Source: CAZONU01 sp965370045
GTDB taxonomy: Bacteria > Planctomycetota > SZUA-567 > JAKLDR01
Direction: 5' to 3'
DNA: 64,000 nucleotides
NCBI GenBank assembly: GCA_965370045.1
Contig: CBDUSI010000004.1
Span: forward strand, 1-64,000
Below the pieces are notes generated by a model. It was not told where the DNA came from. It worked only from the letters and a program-made list of their open reading frames with translations, and did not search any database. Both the position numbers and the translations under genes were made by a program. This document shows, piece by piece, positions 15,576 to 24,320 of the stretch (within the stretch, counting starts at the first letter, position 1; every line of letters starts with the position of its first letter).

Positions 15576-16613
15576 ATGAGCGAGTCTGAGAGCGCCGCCC
15601 CCCTGCGACTGGCCGTCGCCGGTCTGGGCGGGTGGGGCAAGAATGTCCTGCGGGCCTTCTCGGGGGTCTCCGGCGCCGGGGTGGCGTGCGTGTGCGACGT
15701 GAGCTCCAAAGCGTTGGAGGCCGCAACTCGCAACTGCCCGGGGGCGGAGCCCACCGCGAGTTACGACGAGGTGCTGGCGGACCCGGCCATCGACGCCGTG
15801 GTCCTGGCCACACCTGCGCCGACCCACGCGGAGATGGGCGCCAAGGCCCTGTCCGCCGGCAAACACGTCTACGTCGAGAAGCCCATGAGCCTGCGGGCCT
15901 CCGAGGCCCGCGAACTGGTGTCACTTGCCGGCGAAAAGAACCTTCGGCTGATGGTCGGGCACCTGCTGGAGTATCATCCGGCGGTGGGCGTCCTCAAGGA
16001 ACTGGTGAGCGGCGGCGAGATCGGTGATATCCACTACATGTACTGCGAACGGATCAACCTGGGGGTGGTGCGCCGGGACGAGAACGCGCTGTGGTCGCTG
16101 GCCCCTCACGATGTCTCGATTATCTTGTACCTCTTCGGCGCCGAACCGGAAAGCGTCTCCGCGCGTGGCACCTGCTGCCTGCAGGAGGGCGTGGAGGACG
16201 TGGTCTTCACGAACCTGCGCTTCGCCGACGGGCGCATGGCCCAGATTCACAACTCCTGGCTCGATCCCCACAAGAAACGGCGCATGGTGGTGGTCGGCTC
16301 GCGGAAGATGGCGGTCTTCGACGACATGAGCGCCACCGAGAAGATCCGCGTCTACGACAAAGGCGCGGAGGTCAAGCGCGGGGCCACCGACGCCATCGAG
16401 GCCATCAGCGTGCGCCACGGGGAAATCCGCATCCCGCTGGTCCCTTCCGCCGAGCCCCTGCGCATCGAGGCCCAGCACTTCGTGGACTGCGTGCGCGAGG
16501 GCCGTACCCCGCGCAGCGACGGCCGCTCCGGCTTGCGGGTGGTCAACGTGCTGGCGGGGGCCACGGAATCCCTGAAGCAGGACGGGGCCCCGGTGAGGAT
16601 CGCGGACCTGTGA
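15576..16613 (+). CDS. wbpB: Gfo/Idh/MocA dehydrogenase, probable UDP-GlcNAcA 3-dehydrogenase
   Basis: NAD-dependent oxidoreductase of 345 residues with an N-terminal Rossmann fold (VAGLGGWGKNVLRAF) and the family's catalytic Lys-Pro (GKHVYVEKPMSLRASEARELV). The C-terminal alpha/beta domain includes NLGVVRRDENALWSLAPHDV, where His and Asp line the active site. The next two genes are an N-acetyltransferase and a PLP aminotransferase, the same trio as WbpB-WbpD-WbpE (WlbA-B-C) that makes UDP-2,3-diacetamido-2,3-dideoxy-glucuronate for surface polysaccharides. The ATG at 15576 is preceded by a GAGCGAGGA ribosome site. The substrate is inferred from the cassette. Confidence 0.78.
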   Translation: MSESESAAPLRLAVAGLGGWGKNVLRAFSGVSGAGVACVCDVSSKALEAATRNCPGAEPTASYDEVLADPAIDAVVLATPAPTHAEMGAKALSAGKHVYVEKPMSLRASEARELVSLAGEKNLRLMVGHLLEYHPAVGVLKELVSGGEIGDIHYMYCERINLGVVRRDENALWSLAPHDVSIILYLFGAEPESVSARGTCCLQEGVEDVVFTNLRFADGRMAQIHNSWLDPHKKRRMVVVGSRKMAVFDDMSATEKIRVYDKGAEVKRGATDAIEAISVRHGEIRIPLVPSAEPLRIEAQHFVDCVREGRTPRSDGRSGLRVVNVLAGATESLKQDGAPVRIADL

Positions 16614-17194
16614 GCGGGAAACCCCCTTTCGTGCACGAATCCAGCTACGTTGACGACGGCGCAGAGGTGGGCAGCGGCACCAAGGTATGGCATTTCTCGC
16701 ACGTCATGGCCGGCGCGAAAGTCGGTGAGCGCTGCGTCATCGGTCAGAACGTGAACATTGGCTCGGGCGCGGTCCTGGGGAGCAACGTCAAGGTCCAGAA
16801 CAACGTCAGCATCTACGATGACGTGGAGATCGAGGACGACGTCTTCTGCGGCCCCTCGATGGTATTCACCAACGTGCTTACCCCCCGCGCGCACGTGAGC
16901 CGCAAGAGCGAATACGGCCGCACGCTGGTGCGCCGCGGGGCGACGCTCGGCGCCAACTGCACTGTGGTCTGCGGCAACCAGATTGGCCGCTACGCGATGG
17001 TCGGCGCCGGCGCGGTGGTCACCAGGGACGTTGCCGATTACGCCCTGGTGGTGGGCAATCCCGCGCGAGGGATCGGCTGGGTCTGCAATTGCGGCGAGCG
17101 CATTGTCTTCGACGCTGGCGCGGCTGCCTGCGCGCGCTGCGGCAAGAAGTACCGCCAGAAGAGCGAGACGGAAATCGAGGAGAACAATGGCTGA
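16610..17194 (+). CDS. wbpD: Hexapeptide-repeat N-acetyltransferase (UDP-3-amino-sugar acid type)
   Basis: Left-handed beta-helix acyltransferase of 194 residues, the normal length for WbpD/WlbB. Residues 8-35 (VHESSYVDDGAEVGSGTKVW, HFSHVMAGAKVG) begin the hexapeptide coils, followed by CVIGQNVNIGSGAVLG, NNVSIYDDVEIEDDVF, CGPSMVFTN and the coenzyme A-binding end MVGAGAVVTRDVADYALVVG and GNPARGIGWV. A Cys-rich knuckle closes the protein (CNCGERI and CARCGKKY), as in related enzymes. Expected reaction: acetyl-CoA-dependent acetylation of the 3-amino group of UDP-GlcNAc(3NH2)A. The GTG start overlaps the upstream stop by 4 nt (GTGA). Confidence 0.88.
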   Translation: MSGKPPFVHESSYVDDGAEVGSGTKVWHFSHVMAGAKVGERCVIGQNVNIGSGAVLGSNVKVQNNVSIYDDVEIEDDVFCGPSMVFTNVLTPRAHVSRKSEYGRTLVRRGATLGANCTVVCGNQIGRYAMVGAGAVVTRDVADYALVVGNPARGIGWVCNCGERIVFDAGAAACARCGKKYRQKSETEIEENNG

Positions 17195-18308
17195 GAGCGC
17201 GAGCGGCGTCCCGCTTCTGGACCTCAAGGCCCAGTACGCGACGATCAAAGAGGAAGTCAAGGCCGCCATCGAGGGAGTGCTGGAAAGCCAGCGTTTCATC
17301 GGCGGCCCGGAGATCGAGGGGCTGGAGTCGGAGCTCGCCGGGTACTCCGGCTGCGAGTGCGGAATAGGAGTGACGTCGGGAACCGACGCGCTGCTCCTCT
17401 CGCTGATGGCTTTGGGCGTGGGGCCCGGTGACGAGGTAATCACCACGCCCTTCACGTTCTTCGCGACCGCGGGCTGCGTCTCCCGCCTGGGGGCCAAGCC
17501 GGTTTTCGTGGACATCGAGCCGGGCGGGTTCAACATCGATCCGGCCAAAGTCGAAGCGGCGGTCACTGACAGGACCAAGGCGATCATCCCCGTGCACCTC
17601 TTCGGCCAGTGCGCGGAGATGGACCCCATACTGGAGATTGCGAAGAAGCGCAAGTTCCTGGTGATCGAGGACGCCGCCCAGGCCATCGGCTCGGAGTACA
17701 AGGGCCGGCGCGCCGGAGCCATGGGCACCGTCGGCTGCTTCAGCTTCTTTCCCTCCAAGAACCTGGGTGGGTTCGGCGACGGGGGCATGATCACCACCAA
17801 CGACCAGGAGCTTGCCGCGAAGCTCAAGATGCTCCGCAATCACGGCGCGAAACCCAAGTACTACCACGCGCTGGTCGGCGGGAACTTCAGGCTGGACGCC
17901 ATCCAGGCCGCGATCCTGCGCGTGAAGCTCAAGCACCTCGACGACTGGAGCGCCGCACGACAGCGGAACGCCGCGCGTTACCGCGAGCTCTTCGCGGGCA
18001 TGGATGCAGTCAAGTGCCCCGCCGAGCTTCCCGAACGGCGGCACATATATAACCAGTTCTCGATCCGCGTCCCGCGCCGCGACGAGCTTCGGGCCTATCT
18101 CGCCGAAAGGAAGATAGGCTGCGAGATCTACTACCCGGTGCCGCTACACGTTCAGGAGTGCTTCGCGGACCTGGGCTACGCAAAGGGCGACATGCCCGAG
18201 AGCGAGCGGGCCGCCGCCGAAGTCCTGGCCCTGCCGGTCTATCCGGAGTTGACCGGGGAGCAACAGGGCGTGGTGGTCGACGCGATTGCTGGATTTCTGA
18301 GCCACTAA
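17187..18308 (+). CDS. wbpE: DegT/DnrJ/EryC1 aminotransferase, probable UDP-sugar 3-aminotransferase
   Basis: PLP aminotransferase of 373 residues. Family features: start PLLDLKAQYATIKEEV, substrate loop SQRFIGGPEIEGLE, SGTDALLLSLMALGVGPGDEV, TPFTFFATAGCVSRLGAKPV, VHLFGQCAEM, VIEDAAQAIGSEYKGRRAG, and the Schiff-base Lys in CFSFFPSKNLGGFGDGGM. ALVGGNFRLDAIQAAIL is also typical. The ATG overlaps the acyltransferase stop by 8 nt, so the three genes form one operon. It would transaminate the 3-keto sugar made by the dehydrogenase, ahead of the acetyltransferase step. Confidence 0.9.
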   Translation: MAESASGVPLLDLKAQYATIKEEVKAAIEGVLESQRFIGGPEIEGLESELAGYSGCECGIGVTSGTDALLLSLMALGVGPGDEVITTPFTFFATAGCVSRLGAKPVFVDIEPGGFNIDPAKVEAAVTDRTKAIIPVHLFGQCAEMDPILEIAKKRKFLVIEDAAQAIGSEYKGRRAGAMGTVGCFSFFPSKNLGGFGDGGMITTNDQELAAKLKMLRNHGAKPKYYHALVGGNFRLDAIQAAILRVKLKHLDDWSAARQRNAARYRELFAGMDAVKCPAELPERRHIYNQFSIRVPRRDELRAYLAERKIGCEIYYPVPLHVQECFADLGYAKGDMPESERAAAEVLALPVYPELTGEQQGVVVDAIAGFLSH

Positions 18309-18335
18309 GCGCCCCGGCATTCACGGAGAGCTTCG

Positions 18336-19382
18336 ATGAAGGGATGGCAGATAGCACTGCTGGTCGTGGGCTGTTCGGCGCTGGCCGGCACGGGCGTCTA
18401 TTTCGCGGTCAGGAAAGACCCAGCCGCGGAGCCGCGCACCGAATCCGACGCCAAGGGCAATGGGGAAGCCTCCACCGCGAAGACGCCCAAGGGCTCCCCG
18501 CCCGCGCCGGTGCTTACCGGCAGGAAGGGCAAGACTTACCGCCACGTGGCCGGGTTCACGTTCTGGTACCCGGACGGGTGGACGGTCAAGGAGAATGGCG
18601 ACGCCCTGGAGATCGCCCCGGTTGCCGGAAGGAAGACGGCCGAGGGCCCGGCGATGGTCTACGCCATCATCGGCGACAGCGTTGCCGGCCAGGGCATCAG
18701 CACGGGCGCCGACCCGCGCGTCGCCGCCTACCTGGACAAGGCGATGTTCCAGATTTCCAGAGCAACGCAATGCACGCTGAGCCGCGGCCGGGGCACCACC
18801 ACCGTGAAGATGAGTTCCGGGCAGGGCGCCCTGTACGAGTGGAACGGGACTGATCATAAGCGGCAGGCGGTCCAGGTGCGGGCCTACGCCTGCGTCCTGA
18901 AGGGCTGGGGAATCGCCCTGCTGGCTATTGGCCGCAAGGCAGGGGTGGAGGCCGCTGACCCGCGGACCCGCAAGATATTTGCCTCCTTCAACGTCGGTGC
19001 GGGACAGAAGGACGCCGCGCTGGCGGGTTCATGGCGGCTGCGCTCCACGTATTCGCTGCGCAACGAGTCGCCCTTCGAAACCGACTGGTCACGGGCGCAA
19101 ATGGTTTCGGAATCGCAGAGCTACCTGCGCTTCAACGCAGACGGCACCTGGAAGCGCCTCGACAAGCACCACATGCTGGTCGGCGCCGGCGGGGTCTGGC
19201 TCGAGAGCAAGGAAGACAAGACCAGCGAAGGCACCTGGAACGCCGGGGACGGGACGCTGTTCATGTTGTGGAAGGACGGCTCTTGGAACGACTTCAAGTA
19301 TCGCGTTGGCGGCGCGGGTGCCGCTCGCCGCCTGCGCCTGGTATCCGGCAAGCGCGGGGAAGTCTGGGCCCCGGCGAAGTAG
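18336..19382 (+). CDS. Membrane-anchored exported protein, two-domain, unknown function
   Basis: Protein of 348 residues, function not recognised. It begins with an N-terminal membrane anchor or uncleaved signal (MKGWQIALLVVGCSALAGTG) and a charged, low-complexity linker to residue 55. Residues about 60-220 (KTYRHVAGFTFWYPDGWTVK and following) resemble PsbP-like exported domains that open with a FSFxYPxGW motif. Residues 225-345 form a lipocalin-like or META-type beta domain (LAGSWRLRSTYSLRNE; SQSYLRFNADGTWKRL; GTWNAGDGTLFMLW). It lies 27 nt after the aminotransferase and may be read from the same transcript, but nothing ties it to sugar synthesis. Confidence 0.7.
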   Translation: MKGWQIALLVVGCSALAGTGVYFAVRKDPAAEPRTESDAKGNGEASTAKTPKGSPPAPVLTGRKGKTYRHVAGFTFWYPDGWTVKENGDALEIAPVAGRKTAEGPAMVYAIIGDSVAGQGISTGADPRVAAYLDKAMFQISRATQCTLSRGRGTTTVKMSSGQGALYEWNGTDHKRQAVQVRAYACVLKGWGIALLAIGRKAGVEAADPRTRKIFASFNVGAGQKDAALAGSWRLRSTYSLRNESPFETDWSRAQMVSESQSYLRFNADGTWKRLDKHHMLVGAGGVWLESKEDKTSEGTWNAGDGTLFMLWKDGSWNDFKYRVGGAGAARRLRLVSGKRGEVWAPAK

Positions 19383-19432
19383 ACACCGAACGGTGCACAG
19401 CCGTCAGCGCTGCTCCTGGATCAGGAATTGCC

Positions 19433-19461
19433 TTGACGAGCGCAGGTGCGCTTTCTATGGT
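19433..19461 (+). promoter_or_regulatory. Promoter for the ABC sugar importer operon
   Basis: TTGACG (19433-19438), 17 nt, TATGGT (19456-19461). It overlaps an in-frame GTG at 19446, so translation of the binding protein should start downstream, at 19503. Confidence 0.65.
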
Positions 19462-19502
19462 GGGTTCGGGGGGAGAGCAAAGCGGGAGACGTATCCGCCG
19501 CC

Positions 19503-20852
19503 GTGAGAGCGATAAGGCTTCCTCATATCGTCCTGGCCGGGCTGGTGGCCCTGGCGGTGACCATCGCGGTCGCCGAGCTCTGGATGTACCGCACGCCGGC
19601 CCGCTCCGACGGCCGGGTGGAGATCACCTACTGGGAGAAGTGGAGCGGGTTCGAGTTCGACGCCATCCGCAGCGCGGTGGACGCCTATAACGACGGGCAG
19701 GGCGGGAAGGACGGCGTCTATGTCCACTTGGTCAACGTCTCCCAGGTGGATCGCAAGACCATGCTGGCCATTGCCGGGGGGAATCCTCCCGACCTGGCCG
19801 GCAACTGGGCCATACACGTTGCGCCCTTCGCCGAGAAGAAGGCGCTGACCTGCCTGGACGGCTTCATCGCGCGCGACAAGTTTCCGCTGGAGGACTACGT
19901 CCCGCCATATTTGGAAACGTGCCGCTACGCAAAGAAGCTCTGGGCCCTGCCCATCGTGCCAGCGACCACGGCGCTTTTCTACAATCGCAAGATGTTCCGC
20001 GAGGCGGGATTGACGCGCCCGCCGCGGACCATTCAGGAGCTTGACGAGTTCGCCCGCAAGATCGACAAGTTCGACGAAGACGGCAAACTGCTGCGCATGG
20101 GCTTCCTGCACACCGAACCGGGCTGGTGGAAGTGGTCATGGGGCTACTACTTCGGCGGGCGCATCACCGACGGGAACGGCAAGGTGCTGCCCGACCCGGC
20201 GCCCTGGGTCAAGTCCCTGGAGTGGGCGGGCCGCTACGCGGAGCACTACGGGCGCGACAAGCTGGGCAACATCAAGAGCGGCTTCGGGGATTTCGACTCG
20301 CCGCAGAACGCCTTCATAGCCGGCAAGGTGGGCATGGTCATCCAGGGCGTGTGGATGCCCAACTTCATCAACCGCTACAACCGCGGGCTGGAGTACGGCG
20401 TGGCTCCCTTCCCGTCCGAGAAGCCGCTGCCGGAGGGGCACCCCGTCACCCAGGTGGAGACCGACGTGATCACCATGCCCGCGGGCTGCCCGCATCCCGA
20501 GGAGGCCTGGAAGTTCATGAAGTGGCTGGCCGGGCCGGAGGGCGCGGGGATACTCTGCCTGGGGCAGGGCAAGCACACCTGCCTCCGAGACTTGCCGGAA
20601 GACTTCAAGAAGAAGAACCCCAACCCGCACATCGGATTCTTTCACAAGCTGGCTTTCAGCCGCAACGCCTACGTCTGCGGACGTTTCCCTATTTACTCGG
20701 AGTTCCGCCGGGAGATGGGCAACGCCTTCGACCGGGTATGGCAGAGCGAGGAGGTCGCGCCCAAGGACGCCATCAGGAACGCCCAGAAGCGGATCCAGGA
20801 GGCCCTGGACCGGAACTTTCGCAGGACCGAGCGCAGGCCGCCGGCGCAGTAG
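19503..20852 (+). CDS. ABC transporter extracellular sugar-binding protein
   Basis: Family 1 (MalE/UgpB-like) solute-binding protein, about 449 residues from the GTG at 19503. An N-terminal hydrophobic segment (IVLAGLVALAVTIAVAELWM) serves as signal or anchor; no lipobox Cys was seen, so it may be membrane-tethered. The mature part starts VEITYWEKWSGFEFDAIRSA, typical of the family, with KTMLAIAGGNPPDLAGNW, ALPIVPATTALFYNRKMF and a late segment MPAGCPHPEEAWKFMKWLAG. It delivers a carbohydrate to the two downstream permeases. The start is preferred over 19446 because the promoter covers the latter. Substrate unknown; nearby polysaccharide genes suggest an oligosaccharide. Confidence 0.85.
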   Translation: MRAIRLPHIVLAGLVALAVTIAVAELWMYRTPARSDGRVEITYWEKWSGFEFDAIRSAVDAYNDGQGGKDGVYVHLVNVSQVDRKTMLAIAGGNPPDLAGNWAIHVAPFAEKKALTCLDGFIARDKFPLEDYVPPYLETCRYAKKLWALPIVPATTALFYNRKMFREAGLTRPPRTIQELDEFARKIDKFDEDGKLLRMGFLHTEPGWWKWSWGYYFGGRITDGNGKVLPDPAPWVKSLEWAGRYAEHYGRDKLGNIKSGFGDFDSPQNAFIAGKVGMVIQGVWMPNFINRYNRGLEYGVAPFPSEKPLPEGHPVTQVETDVITMPAGCPHPEEAWKFMKWLAGPEGAGILCLGQGKHTCLRDLPEDFKKKNPNPHIGFFHKLAFSRNAYVCGRFPIYSEFRREMGNAFDRVWQSEEVAPKDAIRNAQKRIQEALDRNFRRTERRPPAQ

Positions 20853-20863
20853 GGGAGGGGAGT

Positions 20864-21772
20864 TTGAGCCGCCGCAAGAACCTCATCGGGCTGCTCTTCG
20901 TCTCGCCGTGGCTCTTCGGCCTGGCGGTGCTGATCGCCTACCCGTTCCTGGCCTCGCTCTTCTACAGCTTCACCGATTACTCCGTGCTCCAGGACCCGCA
21001 ATGGACCGGCGCTGAGAATATCACGACGCTGGCGGGAGACAGCGTCTTCTGGCAATCGCTCAAAGTGGTGCTGCTCTTCGCGCTCTTCTCCATACCGCTT
21101 GCGGTGGTGGCGGCCCTCTCGCTGGCCATCATGCTGTCAGCCGGCAAGCGGGGAGTGTCCGCCTACCGGGCCATCTACTACCTGCCGCAGCTGACGCCCA
21201 CCGTGGTTGTGGCCATCCTGTGGGTGTGGCTCTTCAACGCCGATTTCGGGCTGGTCAACCACATCCTGCGCGTACCCCTGGACGCCATCAACGCGATCTT
21301 CGGCTCGGAGCTGACGCCTCCCGGCTGGCTGGCCAGCTCCAAGTGGGCACTGTGGGCGCTGGTCTTCATGAGCGTGTGGCAGGTGGGGCAGATGACAGTG
21401 ATTTACCTGGCCAAGATCCAGGACGTGTCCCAGGAGCTCTACGAGGCCGCGGAGTTGGACGGCGCCGGCTTCTGGAGCAAGCTGCGGCACGTCACCCTGC
21501 CGCAGATCTCCCCGATAATCCTCTTCAACGTGGTCATGGCCATCATCGGCGCCTTTCAGGTGTTCACCGAGCCGTACATCATGACTCAGGGAGGCCCGGC
21601 GCGGGCCACGCACTTCCTGTCGCTGTACATCTTCGAGCTGGCCTTCCTCGACTACCGCATGGGCTACGCCTGCGCCGTGGCCCTGGTGCTTTTCTTGGTG
21701 ATCCTGGGACTCACGCTTCTGGCGCTGCGCATCGCGCGCGGGCGGGTGTATTATGCGAGCAAAGAAGGATAA
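20864..21772 (+). CDS. ABC sugar transporter permease 1 (UgpA/MalF type)
   Basis: Inner-membrane permease of 302 residues. The TTG start at 20864 follows GGGGAGGGG, 11 nt after the binding-protein stop. Six membrane helices are visible (first NLIGLLFVSPWLFGLAVLIA). The EAA loop that docks on the ATPase is present (YEAAELDGAGFWSKLRHVTL, then PQISPIILFNVVM). The typical ending RATHFLSLYIFELAF, YRMGYACAVALVLF is present. It pairs with the permease at 21753, whose start overlaps its end by 20 nt. Confidence 0.9.
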   Translation: MSRRKNLIGLLFVSPWLFGLAVLIAYPFLASLFYSFTDYSVLQDPQWTGAENITTLAGDSVFWQSLKVVLLFALFSIPLAVVAALSLAIMLSAGKRGVSAYRAIYYLPQLTPTVVVAILWVWLFNADFGLVNHILRVPLDAINAIFGSELTPPGWLASSKWALWALVFMSVWQVGQMTVIYLAKIQDVSQELYEAAELDGAGFWSKLRHVTLPQISPIILFNVVMAIIGAFQVFTEPYIMTQGGPARATHFLSLYIFELAFLDYRMGYACAVALVLFLVILGLTLLALRIARGRVYYASKEG

Positions 21773-23210
21773 GCTCGCCGAGCAGCTGCGCACCACCCGC
21801 CACGGGTGGGTGTTCCACTTCCCGCTGATAATCGGCGCGGCGGTGTTCCTGCTGCCCCTGGTCTGGATGCTGGCCATCAGCGTCAAGCCCCTGGACCAGA
21901 CCATGGACCCCAGCTTCGATCCGCTGCCCCGGGCCTTTTACATCGAGACTGAGGACGGACGGAGGATACAGGTCTACCGCGAGAAGCTGTTGGCCGAGCG
22001 GCGCTCTTTGGTGAAAGTCACTCGGGCGGAATCCAAAGGTCTGACAGGTTCTACTCACTGGGTTTTGTCCAAGAACGTCGAGCTGGAAAAGGGGGTCGCC
22101 GAGCTTGATGACGGCCAGCTCGTTGAAACCGAAACGTACCGCACCCGCTTGGCAGATGGTGATCTGGTCGAAGTGGAGGTTTTGCGGGAGAAGGTGGTGG
22201 CCGAGCCGGGGTATTTGGTAAAGGTGGCCCGTGCTCAGTTCGGGCAACTGGAGGGCAGCACTCACTGGGTTCGCGCTGCGGACCTCGACGAAAAGGAAAA
22301 GGTCCTCAGTCTGAGCGATGGCCGAGAAGTCAGAGTCAAGGAAGCCCGCCTGGCAGATGGCCAATTAGTGGACGTAGAGGTGCTCCGTCGAGTCGAGGGG
22401 GAAAGCCCCCTCTGGCTGGTGCGCGAGTGGAAGGACGAGGACGTCGACACCAAGCTGGTCAGCGCGGTGCAGACCGATCCCGACCGTTATGTAGACTGCG
22501 TCAGGCCGGACCGGATCACCCGCTCGATCCGGCCGATGTGGCAGAACTATCCCACGGCCCTGCGGCGAATGAACTTCTGGAAGGCGCTCTTCAACACGCT
22601 GCTGGTCTGCGTCATGGGCGTGCTGGGGGTGACCACTGCCAGCGTACTGGTGGCCTACGGGCTGGCCTTCATCGACTTCAAGGGCCGCAAGCTGCTCTTT
22701 GTCGTGACCCTGGCCACCATGATGATCCCCTTCCCGGCGACGATGGTGCCGCTCTTCGGCCTGTTCAACAAGCTCGGCTGGGTGGGAAGCCTGAAGCCCC
22801 TGTGGGTGCCGGCCTGGTTCGGCTCGGCGTTCTTCATTTTCCTGCTGCGCCAGTTCTTCCTGGGGATCCCCAAAGACCTGTTGGACTCCGCCCGGCTGGC
22901 GGGCGCCTCGGAGCTGCAGATACTCTGGCACGTGGTCCTGCCGCTCTCGCGGCCGGCGCTGGCCATGGTGGGCCTGTTCCACTTCCTGTACATGTGGAAG
23001 GACTTCATGGGCCCGCTGATCTACCTCAACGGCAAGGAGCGCTACACACTGTCACTGGCCCTGCAGAACTTCCACACCGAGCAGGGCGGCACTCCCTGGC
23101 ACCTGATGATGGCCGCCAGCGTGGTCTTCTCGCTGCCGCTCATCGTGCTCTTCTTCCTGACCGTGAAGACCTTCATCCGTTCGATTACCATGACCGGGCT
23201 CAAGGGATAA
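21753..23210 (+). CDS. ABC sugar transporter permease 2 (MalG/UgpE type) with about 200-residue extracytoplasmic insert
   Basis: Permease of 485 residues; the family is usually 270-300. Helix 1 (HFPLIIGAAVFLLPLVWMLA) and the SVKP motif lie at 20-47, and the remaining five helices start at about 277 (FWKALFNTLLVCVMGVLGVT). The EAA loop is normal (LLDSARLAGASELQILWHVV). Between helices 1 and 2, where about 30 residues are usual, residues 60-260 form a hydrophilic beta-rich insert holding a tandem repeat of about 69 residues: REKLLAERRSLVKVTRAE...GSTHWV and REKVVAEPGYLVKVARAQ...GSTHWV, with RLADGDLVEVEVLRE and RLADGQLVDVEVLRR. The insert faces the periplasm and could contact the binding protein or cell wall. 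Confidence 0.88.
   Translation: MRAKKDKLAEQLRTTRHGWVFHFPLIIGAAVFLLPLVWMLAISVKPLDQTMDPSFDPLPRAFYIETEDGRRIQVYREKLLAERRSLVKVTRAESKGLTGSTHWVLSKNVELEKGVAELDDGQLVETETYRTRLADGDLVEVEVLREKVVAEPGYLVKVARAQFGQLEGSTHWVRAADLDEKEKVLSLSDGREVRVKEARLADGQLVDVEVLRRVEGESPLWLVREWKDEDVDTKLVSAVQTDPDRYVDCVRPDRITRSIRPMWQNYPTALRRMNFWKALFNTLLVCVMGVLGVTTASVLVAYGLAFIDFKGRKLLFVVTLATMMIPFPATMVPLFGLFNKLGWVGSLKPLWVPAWFGSAFFIFLLRQFFLGIPKDLLDSARLAGASELQILWHVVLPLSRPALAMVGLFHFLYMWKDFMGPLIYLNGKERYTLSLALQNFHTEQGGTPWHLMMAASVVFSLPLIVLFFLTVKTFIRSITMTGLKG
21960..22420 (+). repeat. Diverged tandem repeat encoding the permease insert
   Basis: Two diverged copies of about 207-210 bp, each encoding an REK(L/V)-LVKV-GSTHWV-RLADG block, make up most of the insert. 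By eye this stretch is less G+C-rich and uses more A/T third positions than its flanks, which suggests a later insertion and duplication. Confidence 0.65.
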
Positions 23211-23222
23211 AGAGGTAGAGAA

Positions 23223-24314
23223 ATGGCAGAGACAATTCTCGAAAACGTCAGCAAGGTCTTCCCGCCGGACGTCATCGCGGTGAAGGACGTGTCCCTCACC
23301 GTGCGGGACAAGGAGTTCGTCGTCCTGGTGGGGCCCTCCGGCTGCGGCAAGAGCACCGTGCTGCGCATGGTCGCGGGGCTGGAGGAACCCACCGGCGGGA
23401 AGATTTCCATCGGCGGCCGGGACGTCTCGCACGTCGCTCCCAAGGACCGCGACGTGGCCATGGTCTTCCAGAACTACGCGCTCTACCCGCACATGGACGT
23501 CTACCGCAACCTCAGCTTTGCCCTGCGCATGCGCCGCACGCCCAAGGACGAGGTCGACGGGCGGGTCAGGCGGGCCGCCGAGTTGCTGGGGCTCACCGAA
23601 CTGCTGCGCCGCAAGCCGGCGGAACTCTCCGGCGGCCAGCGCCAGCGCGTGGCCGTGGGCCGGGCCATCGTGCGCGACCCGGCGGTGTTCCTGTTCGACG
23701 AACCCCTGAGCAACCTGGACGCCAAGCTCCGCGCCGAAACGCGCATTGAGCTCAAGAAGCTCCACCAGCGCCTCCAGGCCACGGTCATCTACGTGACCCA
23801 CGACCAGGTCGAAGCCATGACCCTGGCCGAGACCGTGGTGATCATGAAGGACGGGATCATCCACCAGACCGGGGCGCCGCTGGAGGTCTACGAGAAGCCC
23901 GCCGACAGGTTCGTCGCCGGCTTCCTGGGCTCGCCGCCCATGAACTTCCTGTCCGGCGAGCTCCAGGCCGCTGACGGCGGGCTGGTATTCACCGACGGTG
24001 AGCTGCGCCTGCCGATCTCAAACGAGCTGGCGGCGCGCCTTTCCGATGCGAAAGCTTCCCGCGTGGAGCTGGGCGTCCGGCCGGAGCGACTCAATCCCGC
24101 CGGGAAGGGCGCGGTCGCGATTCGCGCCAAGGTCGGAGTTGTCGAGGCCCTGGGCAGCGAGCAGTTGGTTTATCTGGTCACCGGGAAGCAGGAGATCGTC
24201 GCGCGCTACGACGCCCGGCAGGCCGTTTCCCTCGGGGAGGAGATCGAGCTCTCGGTGGAGCCGGAGTTCATTCACCTCTTTGACGCGGGAACCGGGAAGA
24301 GCCTGACCGCCTAG
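23223..24314 (+). CDS. ABC transporter ATP-binding protein (UgpC/MsmK/MalK type)
   Basis: ATPase of 363 residues. Walker A VGPSGCGKST, Q-loop VFQNYALYPHM, signature LSGGQRQRVAVGRAI, Walker B VFLFDEPLSNLDAKLR and switch His in YVTHDQVEAMTLAE are all intact. The C-terminal third (about 240-363) is the regulatory OB-fold domain of carbohydrate importers (GSPPMNFLSGELQA; ELGVRPERLNP). It energises the importer formed by the three genes upstream and completes the operon; 12 nt separate it from permease 2. Confidence 0.93.
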   Translation: MAETILENVSKVFPPDVIAVKDVSLTVRDKEFVVLVGPSGCGKSTVLRMVAGLEEPTGGKISIGGRDVSHVAPKDRDVAMVFQNYALYPHMDVYRNLSFALRMRRTPKDEVDGRVRRAAELLGLTELLRRKPAELSGGQRQRVAVGRAIVRDPAVFLFDEPLSNLDAKLRAETRIELKKLHQRLQATVIYVTHDQVEAMTLAETVVIMKDGIIHQTGAPLEVYEKPADRFVAGFLGSPPMNFLSGELQAADGGLVFTDGELRLPISNELAARLSDAKASRVELGVRPERLNPAGKGAVAIRAKVGVVEALGSEQLVYLVTGKQEIVARYDARQAVSLGEEIELSVEPEFIHLFDAGTGKSLTA

Positions 24315-24320
24315 CAGACC

